DNA of 64,000 nt from Ruegeria lacuscaerulensis (GCF_013031245.1 NZ_WPZL01000003.1:62001-126000); one strand, 5' to 3'. Counted from the first letter of the stretch, positions 36,758 to 46,743 are shown. Translations and numbers: made by a program. Notes: a model not told the origin generated them from the letters alone.

Positions 36758-37630
36758 TTAAGCGCGGTTCGGGCGGGTCTCAAGGGTGCGTTCGATCAAC
36801 TCATCGAAATCACCCGCATCGCGGACCTTGTGCATGTCATCTGCGGTGACGGTCACACCCCAGTTCTCGGCCATCGCCTGATAGCGCGGTTGGCGGTGGG
36901 CCAGCGCCTGCGCATAGGTCCAGCGGATGAAGGCGTCAGGGTCGACATCCTCGGCCCGGCAGTCATGCTGAGACAGGTAGTCATCCCAAACACGCGTCAG
37001 GAACTCGGGTTGATACGACATAGGCTTTGGCGCTTTGTCGAAGCGACGGATCAGTTCCGCTGTATGATCTTCGTCGCCCTGAATCCAGATCATCAGGGTT
37101 TGGCGCGACAACTCAGACAGAACATGATCCGTGCCATCATTGGGGTCCACCCATTCACAGATCGACCCGCCCGTGTCGCAGATGAAATGAGGGTACTGAT
37201 ACAAGCGTTGCGCGCGGTCTATGAAGTACTCGGTGTCCAGCAGGGCGTGTATTTCGGCCAGACGGAACTGTTCCTGCCGGCGGCGGTACTCCGGAATCTC
37301 TAGACCGCCCAGAGCGGGGTTTCCGGGCTTGCCGAGATACGCGGCAACAGGCGTAAGGTTCTCAAATGAGATGTTCGATCCGATATAGATCGAGTCCGAC
37401 AAAAGCAGGTCACGCAGAAACGGAACCTTCATCGCCTCGGCCTTGGCGTTGTCGGTGATGTATTCGCCCATGTATCGGGTGCCTATCCGGTAGTCGATCG
37501 AATAGTGGAACCAGTCGCCTGAATCGCGCAGGACGTTGGACACATAAGTCTTGCCCAGACCCGACATACCGAAGAACAGCACTTTCTTTCGCGCCGCATT
37601 GCGCCAGTCTTTTGCCGAACTGTAGATCAT
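36758..37630 (-). CDS. P-loop ATPase of unknown function
   Basis: A 290-residue protein with a clear Walker A GMSGLGKT (about residues 21-28) right after a VLFFG strand, and later CDTGGSICEWVDPNDG and LMIWIQGDEDHTAE strands that may form the rest of the nucleotide fold. I recognise no named family beyond a conserved alphaproteobacterial ATPase type. It lies 49 bases downstream of the EamA exporter gene and 39 bases upstream of metA, all leftward. Confidence 0.7.
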   Translation of the reverse strand: MIYSSAKDWRNAARKKVLFFGMSGLGKTYVSNVLRDSGDWFHYSIDYRIGTRYMGEYITDNAKAEAMKVPFLRDLLLSDSIYIGSNISFENLTPVAAYLGKPGNPALGGLEIPEYRRRQEQFRLAEIHALLDTEYFIDRAQRLYQYPHFICDTGGSICEWVDPNDGTDHVLSELSRQTLMIWIQGDEDHTAELIRRFDKAPKPMSYQPEFLTRVWDDYLSQHDCRAEDVDPDAFIRWTYAQALAHRQPRYQAMAENWGVTVTADDMHKVRDAGDFDELIERTLETRPNRA

Positions 37631-37679
37631 CGTCCGCTATCCCTTTTTCCGACCTAGCTAAAACGGGCAGGGGGCGGCG

Positions 37680-38576
37680 TCAATCGTGCGCACCGGAGCG
37701 ATGGAGGATCAAGAGCCCCATCGCAAGCAGAGCAAAGCCCAAAAAGGCCTGTGGCGGCAATGCTTCATCTCTCAGAACGGCACCCAGAACGATGGCGACA
37801 GGAGGGATCACCAGGGTCACAAGCATCAGGTTTCCTGCGCCGGCAACCGCCAGAACGCGATAGTACAGCAAGTACGCACCAGCGGTTGCGATTAGAGAGT
37901 AGTAGGCGATTGCCGCCCAGGTTGTCAGAGGCAGGTTCAGTGCGGGCATGCCATCGGCCATCAACGTGATGGGGAGGATCAGCAATGTAGATGCGGTCAG
38001 CATACCGGCCGCAGCAACAATGGGGGGCAGGTCCGACAACGCTGTACGTGCCCATGCACCGGCAAGAGCATATGAAACTGTTCCTGCAATAATAGCCAGT
38101 TGGGCAACGCTTTGAAGGTTGAAGTTGGCGAAGTTTCGAAGACCGATTGCAATGGTGACGCCTAAAAACCCAAGCCCGACGCCCAAAACACGACCTGGCG
38201 TAAGACGTTCGTCTTTGAACAACAGAGCGGCGATCAGAACGCCGAACACAGCCGTCGCCGCGTTCAGGATCGAGGTCAGACCTGTCTCGATATATAGCTG
38301 ACCCCAGGCCATCAACGTAAACGGAATTGCATTGTTCAGCAAACCCATGACAAGGAATGCAAGCCACACACGAGGGCTGCGTGGAACGGCCAGTCTTCGA
38401 ATCCGTACAACCAGCCAAAGCGCCAGCATCGCCCAGAAAACGCGATGAAGTACAGAAGTCATAACCGGGATCGTGTCCAGCGCGATCCTGATTGAAATGA
38501 ACGACGCGCCCCATATCAGACCAAGCAATAATAGCTCGGCCCATGCCTTGGGGGAGAGGTGTTTTTGAGTAGACAT
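37680..38576 (-). CDS. EamA/DMT-family exporter
   Basis: A 298-residue membrane protein with ten predicted helices in two EamA repeats. The first repeat begins LLLGLIWGASFISIRIALD, and the second ends with LGAVLRDEALPPQAFLGFALLAMGLLIL. Such proteins export amino acids or related metabolites. The start at 38576 (MSTQKHLSPK) gives a normal short cytoplasmic lead; the frame is open upstream to 38663, across the terminator of the porin gene. Cargo unknown. Confidence 0.85.
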   Translation of the reverse strand: MSTQKHLSPKAWAELLLLGLIWGASFISIRIALDTIPVMTSVLHRVFWAMLALWLVVRIRRLAVPRSPRVWLAFLVMGLLNNAIPFTLMAWGQLYIETGLTSILNAATAVFGVLIAALLFKDERLTPGRVLGVGLGFLGVTIAIGLRNFANFNLQSVAQLAIIAGTVSYALAGAWARTALSDLPPIVAAAGMLTASTLLILPITLMADGMPALNLPLTTWAAIAYYSLIATAGAYLLYYRVLAVAGAGNLMLVTLVIPPVAIVLGAVLRDEALPPQAFLGFALLAMGLLILHRSGAHD

Positions 38577-38627
38577 GCCATCTTTTCGCATTCCTGAATT
38601 GCCCATTCGACCCGGAACTTGCGCAAA

Positions 38628-38654
38628 GAAAAAACCCCGCCGAAGACGGGGTTT
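38628..38654 (-). terminator. Terminator of the FadL-like porin gene
   Basis: On the minus strand AAACCCCG pairs with CGGGGTTT around a TCTTCGG loop and continues into a T-run, 23 bases after the porin stop. It separates the porin from the exporter downstream. Confidence 0.9.
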
Positions 38655-38676
38655 CATGTTCATTTGATGCCCGAAA

Positions 38677-39810
38677 TTAATTCAGCGCATAAGTGACCTG
38701 GAAACCGACGCTCCAGGCACTATTGCCGGTGAAATCAGCTGTCACGCCGCCCGCGCCATCGGCGGTCGCATCACCAATGTCGGTGTATTGCACGCCGGCA
38801 GAAATCTTGGCTTTTTCCAACGAATACGTGCCGCCGACACCGATGCTCCAGAAGCCGTCCGTCGGACCCAGGTTCGATACCGGTTCGCCCTCATCGGTCT
38901 CATAACCCAGCGTCACGGCTCCGGAAAACTCTTCCGTAAACTGATACCCCAGACCAAGCGAATAGGTGAATGTCGCGTTGTCGTAGTCAACCAACGGGGC
39001 GCCAACAGTGCCGACGTAGACAGGCGGAGACAGGTCCAGTTGTGGCCAGTCGACCCAACGGATCGATCCAAATAGCAGGGTCTTTGGCGCGACACCAGTC
39101 TGGAAGTCCAGGTTGACGGACTGCGGGGTTTCGACTTCTGTCGTCGTGTTGAACGTCCGGCCGGCAATGGTTTCGGTTTGCGACAGGTCGTGCGTGATTT
39201 TCGAGTTGTATGTCAGTGCGACCCGGGCAGCGATTTCAGGCCTTTCCCACGCGACACCGATTACATAGCCAAAGTCGATTTCCGCATCGGAATCATAGGA
39301 ATAGTCACCGACAATCGGAACGCCAACCGTAGCTTTCACACGCTGCGCACGAACCCCACCCAATGCGCTGAAGCCACCATCGAATTTATACCGCAACAGG
39401 GCCGTGATAGCGTCAGTATCGGCTGTGGCTCTGAGCGAGTTTGGCTGAGTTGGGTTCAGAGGGTTGATAGACAGCGGGTAATTCGTTGCATATGCGATAT
39501 CAGCGCCAAACGGCTGATCGTACAAAAGGGCAAAGTCAAGCTGATCGGTGAGTGATGTCTTGTAGCCCAGGTGAGGCGTGAAGAAGTCATTTGCAACGTT
39601 GCCAGAGTCTACGGGCTGACCAATATTGGGGGGACTCAGGCTTGGCATCGTGCCGCTTACGGTTGGATCCGTGTAACTAAGCCGAAACTGAACGGCCGAC
39701 CCCTCTTCAAAAATGAGGTTGATGCCCTGACCACTCCGGTCGATGCCTCCTGCGTATGCTCCTGTTGCCCCAACGCATACCGCGCACGCCTGCAAAAGCG
39801 CTTTTTTCAT
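38677..39810 (-). CDS. FadL/OmpP1-type outer-membrane transport protein
   Basis: A 377-residue outer-membrane beta-barrel for hydrophobic compounds. A signal peptide (MKKALLQACAVCVGATGAYA) is followed by GGIDRSGQGINLIFEEG, the family-type plug region, then repeated beta strands ending in an aromatic-poor but typical barrel terminus FQVTYALN. It is flanked by its own terminator and lies upstream of, but separate from, the exporter. The substrate is likely a lipid or aromatic compound. Confidence 0.88.
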   Translation of the reverse strand: MKKALLQACAVCVGATGAYAGGIDRSGQGINLIFEEGSAVQFRLSYTDPTVSGTMPSLSPPNIGQPVDSGNVANDFFTPHLGYKTSLTDQLDFALLYDQPFGADIAYATNYPLSINPLNPTQPNSLRATADTDAITALLRYKFDGGFSALGGVRAQRVKATVGVPIVGDYSYDSDAEIDFGYVIGVAWERPEIAARVALTYNSKITHDLSQTETIAGRTFNTTTEVETPQSVNLDFQTGVAPKTLLFGSIRWVDWPQLDLSPPVYVGTVGAPLVDYDNATFTYSLGLGYQFTEEFSGAVTLGYETDEGEPVSNLGPTDGFWSIGVGGTYSLEKAKISAGVQYTDIGDATADGAGGVTADFTGNSAWSVGFQVTYALN

Positions 39811-39930
39811 TCTGTCCTCCCTAAGGTCTCCTGTAAGTCAGTTCCGTCTGATGGTGGTACGGTCTGACCTGTCTTTGTGGTGCTCGTAACTTTCTATTGG
39901 TTTATTCTACCGTCAACTGGTGACGGCGCG

Positions 39931-40836
39931 TTATTTCTGACGAGTCTGACGTGGAACTGTTGCTAAACTGTTACGATTTTCTGCGTGAACATTCAGAAAA
40001 ATGCCCGAAAAGATCACGGCTGCCCCAAGCAACGTCCAGTGATCCAGCGGCTCGTGATACAGAATCATCCCAATGACCGCGATGGCAGGCAGGCGCGCAA
40101 AGTCGAAGGGGACAACCACTGTCGCTGGCGCAATGGCCAAAGCGTTGGTGATACAGTAATGCGCCAGCAAACCAGCCAGGCCGACCAGCAGCAGGAACGG
40201 CGCAGATTTCGCCGTTGGCAAAGCGATTTGCCCGTCGATGCCCGCAGCAATAAATCCCAGTATCGCCTGCATAACGGTCAGCCAAAACATGATACAGCCA
40301 ATGCTGGCAAATCGGGTCAGGGTCTTTGTGGAAATGGTTGTCAGAGCAAAGAAAATTGCTGACAAACCTGCTGCCAGCAAGCCTGTGCTCAGTGGCGCAG
40401 CGCCTGGCCGGGTCACTATGAGAATTCCGGCGAAACCGATCAGGGCCGACATCACTCGCACGGTCGTCAAACGTTCGCCCAGCAAGAGCGGCGAAAGCAG
40501 GATCACCCAAATCGGCTGAGTGAATTCAAGAGCAAAAACTTGTGCCAGAGGGATGACCGAGACCGCGTAAAACCACAGGTTCTGGCCTGTAAAGTGCAAA
40601 AGGTTGCGGATGCCGTGCAGCCCAAGCCGGTCGGCCGATACCTGATGCCATTTTTGCGTCAGGGTCAAAACAAGTGAGACGACGCATATACCAACGAGGC
40701 TGCGGTAGAACATGATCTCAAACGTATCATGGGTCACGCTCAGTTCGCGCCCGGCAACGGCCATCGACGAGAAGGAGGCAATCGCCCCCGTCATCCAAAG
40801 TGCGGCCTTGCCGATCTGCGGTTTGCTGGTGTCCAT
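39931..40836 (-). CDS. EamA/DMT-family exporter, second copy
   Basis: A 301-residue ten-helix EamA protein, with first-repeat segment FYRSLVGICVVSLVLTL, ALEFTQPIWVILLSPLLLGERL as the conserved loop between repeats, and a second repeat ending AVIFSGIFLNVHAENR. It is unrelated in detail to the other copy at 37.7 kb. It stands alone between the porin and guaA genes. Cargo unknown. Confidence 0.87.
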   Translation of the reverse strand: MDTSKPQIGKAALWMTGAIASFSSMAVAGRELSVTHDTFEIMFYRSLVGICVVSLVLTLTQKWHQVSADRLGLHGIRNLLHFTGQNLWFYAVSVIPLAQVFALEFTQPIWVILLSPLLLGERLTTVRVMSALIGFAGILIVTRPGAAPLSTGLLAAGLSAIFFALTTISTKTLTRFASIGCIMFWLTVMQAILGFIAAGIDGQIALPTAKSAPFLLLVGLAGLLAHYCITNALAIAPATVVVPFDFARLPAIAVIGMILYHEPLDHWTLLGAAVIFSGIFLNVHAENRNSLATVPRQTRQK

Positions 40837-40897
40837 GTGCCTGTCTTAGAGAATCGTCTTTATCCAGCAGAAAACTATGCCTTTTTGGTCAGGCCTA

Positions 40898-40927
40898 AAA
40901 AGCAAAAGCCGGGACGTGCCCGGCTTT
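40898..40927 (-). terminator. Terminator of guaA
   Basis: On the minus strand AAAGCCGGG pairs with CCCGGCTTT around a 5-base loop (40905-40927), followed by a T-rich tail, a few bases after the guaA stop. Confidence 0.9.
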
Positions 40928-40931
40928 CTCA

Positions 40932-42491
40932 TCATTCCCACTCGATTGTTCCCGGTGGCTTTGAGGTGATGTCATAGGTGCATCTGTTGATGCCTTTGAC
41001 CTCGTTGATGATCCGCGTGGCGGTCTCACCAAGAAATTCATGGCTGAAGGGGTAATAATCGGCAGTCATGCCGTCCACAGATGTTACCGCTCGAAGTGCG
41101 CAGGCGTAATCGTATGTGCGTCCGTCACCCATCACGCCCACAGTGCGGACGGGCAGGATAGCAACAAAGGCCTGCCAGATGTCATTATAGAGCCCGTGTT
41201 TGCGAATTTGGTCGATGTACACAGCATCGGCCTCACGCAGAATCCCCAGTTTCTCTTGGGTGATTTCGCCGGGGCAACGGATCGCCAGTCCGGGGCCGGG
41301 GAAGGGGTGACGGCCGATAAAGCTCTGCGGCAGGCCCAACTCGCGACCAAGGGCGCGAACTTCGTCTTTGAACAGTTCCCGCAGCGGTTCGACCAGTTTC
41401 AGGCCCATCTTTTCAGGTAACCCGCCGACATTGTGGTGCGACTTGATCGTGACCGACGGGCCGCCCGAGAACGACACCGACTCAATGACGTCCGGATACA
41501 AGGTGCCCTGCGCCAGAAATTCGGCCCCGTCGATGGTGTCTGCGTGCTTTTGGAATACGTCGATGAATAGCTTGCCAATGATCTTGCGCTTGGTTTCCGG
41601 ATCGCTCTGGCCTTCCAGCTCGCCAAGGAACAGGTCGCTTTCATCTGCGTGGATCAGCTGAATATTGTAGTTGTCGCGGAACATGCCAACGACTTCTTCG
41701 GCCTCGTTCTTGCGCAGCAGTCCGTGATCGACGAACACGCAGGTCAACTGATCGCCGATCGCCTCGTGGATCAGAATTGCTGCCACTGAACTGTCTACGC
41801 CGCCGGACAGGCCGCAAATGACCTTTTTGTCGCCAACTTGTTCGCGGATTTTTTCGATCATCTGTTCACGGTAGGCGCCCATGGTCCAGTCGCCCGTGAA
41901 CCCCGCCAGCTTAACGAAATTCTCATACAGCTTCGCGCCCTTGGGCGTGTGGTGCACCTCGGGGTGGAACTGAACGGCATAGAAATGACGGTTCGGATCT
42001 GCAGTAATCGCATAGGGCGCGTTGGGCGAGGTGCCGAATACCTCAAACCCGGGGGCAATTTCGCTGACGTGGTCGCCGTGACTCATCCAGACCTGTTCGT
42101 CGCCGTCCGAGAACCAACCTTCCAATATGTCCAGTTGGCCTTTTGGCGTCACAAAAGCACGCCCGAACTCCGCTGTTCCGTGACCGCTTTCGACCTTGCC
42201 GCCAAGCTGGTGCATCATCACCTGCTGACCGTAGCAGATGCCAAGGATCGGCACGCCGTAGTCAAAGATTTCCTGCGGGGCCCGCGGCGACCCCTCACGC
42301 GTCACGCTGTCCGGACCGCCCGAGAAAATAACGGCTTTCGGAGCCATTTCCCGCACGAAGTCCATCGTGACATTCTGATAGGGGTGGATTTCGCAATAGA
42401 CATTCAACTCGCGCAGGCGGCGGGCAATAAGCTGCGTTACCTGGCTGCCGAAGTCGATGATCAGAAGGCGGTCGTGGGATGTATCACTCAT
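40932..42491 (-). CDS. guaA: GMP synthase (glutamine-hydrolysing)
   Basis: Makes GMP from XMP, ATP and glutamine. The 519-residue protein has the glutaminase triad region ILGICYGQQ (Cys86) and [14 protein letters not shown], the ATP-pyrophosphatase loop GLSGGVDSS, and the conserved C-terminal dimerisation end [15 protein letters not shown]. The ATG at 42491 ([10 protein letters not shown]) matches the family start; a longer frame to 42551 has no support. Monocistronic and divergent from mgtC. Confidence 0.97.
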   Translation of the reverse strand: MSDTSHDRLLIIDFGSQVTQLIARRLRELNVYCEIHPYQNVTMDFVREMAPKAVIFSGGPDSVTREGSPRAPQEIFDYGVPILGICYGQQVMMHQLGGKVESGHGTAEFGRAFVTPKGQLDILEGWFSDGDEQVWMSHGDHVSEIAPGFEVFGTSPNAPYAITADPNRHFYAVQFHPEVHHTPKGAKLYENFVKLAGFTGDWTMGAYREQMIEKIREQVGDKKVICGLSGGVDSSVAAILIHEAIGDQLTCVFVDHGLLRKNEAEEVVGMFRDNYNIQLIHADESDLFLGELEGQSDPETKRKIIGKLFIDVFQKHADTIDGAEFLAQGTLYPDVIESVSFSGGPSVTIKSHHNVGGLPEKMGLKLVEPLRELFKDEVRALGRELGLPQSFIGRHPFPGPGLAIRCPGEITQEKLGILREADAVYIDQIRKHGLYNDIWQAFVAILPVRTVGVMGDGRTYDYACALRAVTSVDGMTADYYPFSHEFLGETATRIINEVKGINRCTYDITSKPPGTIEWE

Positions 42492-42661
42492 GTGCGCGCC
42501 ATAGGCCAAGCACAGGAAATTCGCAAGAGAAAGGTCGTTTTCAACACACACGAATGTCGATGTTTTGGTGAACTGAAAACTCTATTGTAAAAGTTTTGTA
42601 ACAGAAATATGACGCACTTCACCCGATCGCCGGGATGGCGGGACTTGCATGGGAGGTGCGC

Positions 42662-43360
42662 GTGCCAATAGCCGTTGAATTAGCTGCTTTGAATCTGGCA
42701 TTGGCGCTGTTTTGCGGTGCATTGATCGGATCCGAGCGGCAGGTCCGCCAAAGGATGGCGGGTTTACGGACAAATGCGCTGGTCGCGTTGAGTGCGGCTG
42801 CTTTTGTCGTGTTTTCCGCGCTTTACCCGGATGAGGTCAGCCCGACTCGCGTCGCGGCGCAGGTCGTGTCCGGGATCGGTTTTCTGGGCGCCGGCATCAT
42901 TTTCCGAAATGGCTTTACCATTCATGGACTGAACACGGCCGCGACCCTGTGGTGTTCGGCTGCCGTTGGTATGATGGCAGGCAGTGGCGCGTGGGTCTTC
43001 GCGCTGATGATGACGGGCTTCGTCATTTTCGTGAACCTTGGATTGCGGCCGCTGGTGAAATGGCTGAAAAAAACAACCCGCGCCGGTGTGCCGTTAACAC
43101 AGGAGTTTCGTATATTGGTCCGGTGCGCGGCGGATGCGCAGGTCGGTGCACGTGCGGCGGCCCTGCAGGCACTGGCGCAAAATGGGGTGCGCATCGTCGG
43201 ATTTCAGAAAGACGACGAAGATGAACAAGGCATTCAAACCCTGGAAATTCTTGTGTCCACCGAGGATCAGCCCGAAAATGTGCAGCATAAAATCGCGAGT
43301 CCGCTTATACTTGAGCCCGGTATTATGAGTGTGGAATGGGAAGAAACGCCGGAAACTTAA
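42662..43360 (+). CDS. MgtC/SapB family membrane protein
   Basis: A 232-residue inner-membrane protein with about five helices in the MgtC domain: FCGALIGSERQVRQRMAGLRTNALVALSAAAFVV and VVSGIGFLGAGIIFRNGFTIHGLNTAATLWCSAAVGMMAG. A C-terminal ACT-like soluble domain follows (about residues 140-225). The GTG at 42662 follows GGGAGG at good spacing; an upstream ATG at 42635 is possible. MgtC proteins modulate growth in low Mg2+ and affect ATP synthase in other bacteria. No Mg2+ transporter is adjacent. Confidence 0.88.
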   Translation: MPIAVELAALNLALALFCGALIGSERQVRQRMAGLRTNALVALSAAAFVVFSALYPDEVSPTRVAAQVVSGIGFLGAGIIFRNGFTIHGLNTAATLWCSAAVGMMAGSGAWVFALMMTGFVIFVNLGLRPLVKWLKKTTRAGVPLTQEFRILVRCAADAQVGARAAALQALAQNGVRIVGFQKDDEDEQGIQTLEILVSTEDQPENVQHKIASPLILEPGIMSVEWEETPET

Positions 43361-43496
43361 GTCGGTTGGCGTAATTCTTCATGCAGCGGACGATATGTCG
43401 CTTTTATGTGCCAATCGCCGTTATCTTCCAAGAGTCGCCATAGTTGGCGCGATAGACAGTAGCCTAATCAAGACTTCCTGATCATGGGGAAAGAAA

Positions 43497-45038
43497 ATGG
43501 CTGAAGCAGCACGTCGTCGAGGTCGCGGTGGAGGTGGAGCCGCCCGCCGGGCCGAGCGTACCGCAGTTCGGATTGAAACCGCGAAGTACATTGAACGGAA
43601 AATTCCAAACTTCGAGATTCTCAATGAGGAAGCTCTTGAGATCATCGAGACCAACGCGGAAACCATTCTGGCTGAGGTCGGCGTCAACTTTGTCGATAAC
43701 CCGGGCGCATTGAAGCGCTGGAAAGATGCTGGTGCCGATGTCGATGGTGAACGCGTACGCATTCCGCGCGGTCTGGCACGTGAACTGATCAAGACTGCGC
43801 CCAGCCAGTTCACTCAGCACGCCCGCGACCCAGAGAAATCGGTTGTCATCGGCGGTCGCAATCTGGTTCTGGCGCCGGTTTATGGCCCGCCATTCGTGCG
43901 TGATTCGCAGGGCGGTCGTCGCTATGCGACCATGGACGATTTCAACAAGTTCGTGAAACTGGCCTACATGTCCAAGTGGCTGCATCATTCGGGCGGCACC
44001 GTCTGCGAGCCGACGGATGTGCCGGTGAACAAGCGTCACCTGGATATGCTGATGGCGCACATGACCTTGTCGGACAAACCGTTCATGGGTTCGGTCACTG
44101 ATCCCAGCCGCGCGCAGGATTCGGTTGAGATGTGCGAGATTCTGTTCGGCAAAGAGTTCGTTCAGGAAAATACTGTGATGACCTCGCTGACCAACATCAA
44201 CTCGCCGATGACTTTCGACGACGTGATGATGGGATCGCTTGAGGTTTATGCCAAGAACAACCAGGCCTGCATCATCTCGCCCTTTATCGTGGGCGGTGCG
44301 ATGGCACCGGTTTCCGTCGCGGGTACGCTGACGCAGGTTCTGGCCGAGGTTCTGGCGGGCGTTGCCTATAGCCAGATCATCCGTCCCGGAGCGCCCGCCA
44401 TTTTTGGCGCGATGGTAACGTCCATCGACATGAATTCCGGTGCGCCGACGTTCGGAACGCCCGAGGCTTCGCATATCACCTATGGCGCGGGTCAGCTGGC
44501 ACGGCGTCTGAACCTGCCGTTCCGGTCCTCGGGGTCGTTCTGTGGATCGAAACTGCCCGATGCTCAGGCGGCTTATGAGACCGCGAATTCGCTGAATATG
44601 GGTCTGATGTCTGGGGTGAACTTCATGCTGCACTCCTGCGGCTGGCTCGAGGGCGGTCTGGTTGCAGACTTCGAGAAGTTCGTCATGGATGCCGATCAGC
44701 TAGGCGTTCTGCACGGTTTGGCCAAGGGTGTTGCGATTGACGAAAACGCCCAGGCCATGGACGCGATCCGTGAGGTCGGCCCCGGTGGCCATTATCTGGG
44801 CTGTGACCACACGCAGGCGAACTTCAAAGACGCCTTCTGGAAATCAGAACTGCTGGACTACAAGCCGTATGAGACTTGGGAAGATGAAGGCGGTCGCGAT
44901 ACGCGGCAGTTGGCATCGGCGCGGGTCGAGCATCTGCTGGCCAACTATCAACAGCCTCAACTCGACCCCGCAATCAACGCCGCGCTGAGTGAATACGTGG
45001 CGGAAAAGAAAGCATCCATGCCGGATGCCTTCACCTGA
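43497..45038 (+). CDS. Trimethylamine methyltransferase (MttB) superfamily protein, non-pyrrolysine
   Basis: A 513-residue TIM-barrel methyltransferase of the MttB family, whose members move a methyl group from a methylated amine to a corrinoid protein. The frame has no internal amber codon, so it belongs to the non-pyrrolysine branch that includes glycine betaine methyltransferases. Recognisable blocks are HHSGGTVCEPTDVPVNKRHLDML, GSVTDPSRAQDSV, NINSPMTFDDVMMGSLEVYA and GVNFMLHSCGWLEGGL. The N-terminus is a basic Gly/Arg/Ala-rich tail. No corrinoid protein or reactivase gene is nearby, so the methyl acceptor is unexplained. Confidence 0.88.
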   Translation: MAEAARRRGRGGGGAARRAERTAVRIETAKYIERKIPNFEILNEEALEIIETNAETILAEVGVNFVDNPGALKRWKDAGADVDGERVRIPRGLARELIKTAPSQFTQHARDPEKSVVIGGRNLVLAPVYGPPFVRDSQGGRRYATMDDFNKFVKLAYMSKWLHHSGGTVCEPTDVPVNKRHLDMLMAHMTLSDKPFMGSVTDPSRAQDSVEMCEILFGKEFVQENTVMTSLTNINSPMTFDDVMMGSLEVYAKNNQACIISPFIVGGAMAPVSVAGTLTQVLAEVLAGVAYSQIIRPGAPAIFGAMVTSIDMNSGAPTFGTPEASHITYGAGQLARRLNLPFRSSGSFCGSKLPDAQAAYETANSLNMGLMSGVNFMLHSCGWLEGGLVADFEKFVMDADQLGVLHGLAKGVAIDENAQAMDAIREVGPGGHYLGCDHTQANFKDAFWKSELLDYKPYETWEDEGGRDTRQLASARVEHLLANYQQPQLDPAINAALSEYVAEKKASMPDAFT

Positions 45039-45338
45039 TCAGTGATATTGCGAGGCGCGGCTGGCCTGAAACAGTTGCGCCTCGCCCAGCAACGCGATCA
45101 GCAGGTCCAGATGTCGGACCAGTGAATAGGCGGCGTCTTCGTCGAGCCTTTGCGCGTTAACTTCTCGCTCCATGTCCATCAACCGAACCAGCGCTGCACC
45201 TGTACCGGGCAGTTCGCCATATCCCAATATCCGCTGCAGATGCCGATCCCGATCGTAATCCTGCGCCCCCAGTTTTGCGGCCCGTGCCAAAAGGCGTGGG
45301 CGGCGGAGCGTTGTAATCATGGTCATCAGGTCCTGCAT
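45039..45338 (-). CDS. DUF6477-like Rhodobacterales protein
   Basis: A 99-residue basic protein beginning MQDLMTMITTLRRPRLLARAA, with RILGYGELPGTGAAL and a helical C-terminus. It resembles a small family I associate with Rhodobacterales (DUF6477). The start at 45338 follows AAGGGAA; an upstream ATG at 45374 is less likely. It is convergent with, and abuts, the MttB-like gene. It is divergent from the DUF6456-like gene with about 240 bases between. Function unknown. Confidence 0.7.
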   Translation of the reverse strand: MQDLMTMITTLRRPRLLARAAKLGAQDYDRDRHLQRILGYGELPGTGAALVRLMDMEREVNAQRLDEDAAYSLVRHLDLLIALLGEAQLFQASRASQYH

Positions 45339-45578
45339 TTCGGGGTTCCCTTGTCTGAATGGAAGTTGCCCCATTTAACGCACAACCTGGACGGGTGTTG
45401 CGATGATTGGGTTCGCCCCGAACTCTGACTTCATGACTGTTTATGTTTTTGAATCAAATCTGGTTCTTGTCTCTGCGGGTTAACGAACGAGTAACGAAAG
45501 CGACTCTAGTTAGATTTGGTTAACAATTCATCGGGGGCGATTGGGAACAGATTGTTTTGTCGACGAGGGCAAGTGACT

Positions 45579-46688
45579 ATGGAAAATAACATGGCTTTCA
45601 CCATTCCGGCTTGGGTACCTGAGGGGGCGCAGCGATATCTGGCCCACACAGAAACCGGCCAATCGATCCGCGATATTGCGCGATCCGCGGGGTGCCATGC
45701 TTCGACCATACTCAGACAAATCAGGCGAATAGAAATGCGCCGGGACGATCCGCTGGTGGATGCTGCGCTGCAATCGCTGGCAGAGATGCATTTCTCTGAT
45801 CAAAGCACAGCATCGGGTCGTGATCCGATTGTGACGCAGGACGACGCAGCGGCGGCGAAGGATGAAGAGTTCGACCGAGAGGCCCTTCGAATTCTGCGCC
45901 GGTTGTGCGAAACGGGCTCGGTGCTGGCCGTTGCCGAGGAAATGGACAAGGCCGTGGTAGTGCGCGACTCGGGTGATGGCGGGGCGACCAGAACGGCGGT
46001 GGTCGACTGCAAAATTGCGCAGGCTCTGGCCCTTAAGGACTGGATTTCCTGCGATAATCCGGGGCGCATTTCGCGATATCGTATTTCCGCATCCGGGCGT
46101 ACAGTGCTCAGTCAATTGGTTGCAGAAGCGGAGAACAAAGCCCGGGCGAGGAATGAGTTCGGCATGGCCGAAGCGCAAACGCCGTTTCAGACGCAAATGG
46201 CGCGTGGCCCGGTCGGCGGGTCAAACCCGGATCGGCCTAGGCGCATTAGGTACAGCGCAGCAGAGAGCCCACTGATCGCACTGGCACGCAGGCGGGATCG
46301 GGATGGAAAACCCTTCTTGGACGAAGAACTGGTGGGCGCGGGCGAGCGGCTGCGCGAGGATTTTGAACTGGCCCAGATTGGACCTCAGGTTGCGCAAAAC
46401 TGGGATCATTTCCTGACTGCAGGCGGACGCGGCAGCTTTGACAGCAAGGCGCACGGCGGATGCGGATCGTCGGATGCGCGTGATCGTGTCGCGAGGGCCT
46501 TGTCGGATCTTGGACCCGGTCTGAGCGATGTCGCTCTGCGCTGCTGTTGCTACCTTGAGGGGCTGGAGCTTGCAGAAAAACGAATGGGATGGTCCGCGCG
46601 CTCGGGCAAGATCGTATTGCGGATCGCACTTCAACGGCTCAAGCGGCATTATGAGACACAGGCAGAGCGGAATCGTCTGATCGGTTAG
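45579..46688 (+). CDS. DUF6456-like helix-turn-helix protein
   Basis: A 369-residue protein with an N-terminal helix-turn-helix, TGQSIRDIARSAGCHASTILRQIRRIE (about residues 20-48), and a C-terminal domain with SPLIALARRRDRDGKPFL and GLSDVALRCCCYLEGLELAEKRMGWSARSGKIVLRIALQRLKRHY. This matches the DUF6456 pattern common in Rhodobacterales. It is probably a DNA-binding regulator. The ATG at 45579 follows GAGGG at fair spacing; ATG 45591 is an alternative. An upstream frame to 45516 has no ribosome site. Confidence 0.78.
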   Translation: MENNMAFTIPAWVPEGAQRYLAHTETGQSIRDIARSAGCHASTILRQIRRIEMRRDDPLVDAALQSLAEMHFSDQSTASGRDPIVTQDDAAAAKDEEFDREALRILRRLCETGSVLAVAEEMDKAVVVRDSGDGGATRTAVVDCKIAQALALKDWISCDNPGRISRYRISASGRTVLSQLVAEAENKARARNEFGMAEAQTPFQTQMARGPVGGSNPDRPRRIRYSAAESPLIALARRRDRDGKPFLDEELVGAGERLREDFELAQIGPQVAQNWDHFLTAGGRGSFDSKAHGGCGSSDARDRVARALSDLGPGLSDVALRCCCYLEGLELAEKRMGWSARSGKIVLRIALQRLKRHYETQAERNRLIG

Positions 46689-46743
46689 CAATAAAGCGAT
46701 ATGTTTTGCTTGCAGCTTTGGGGGTAAGTGATAGTCATGGGCT

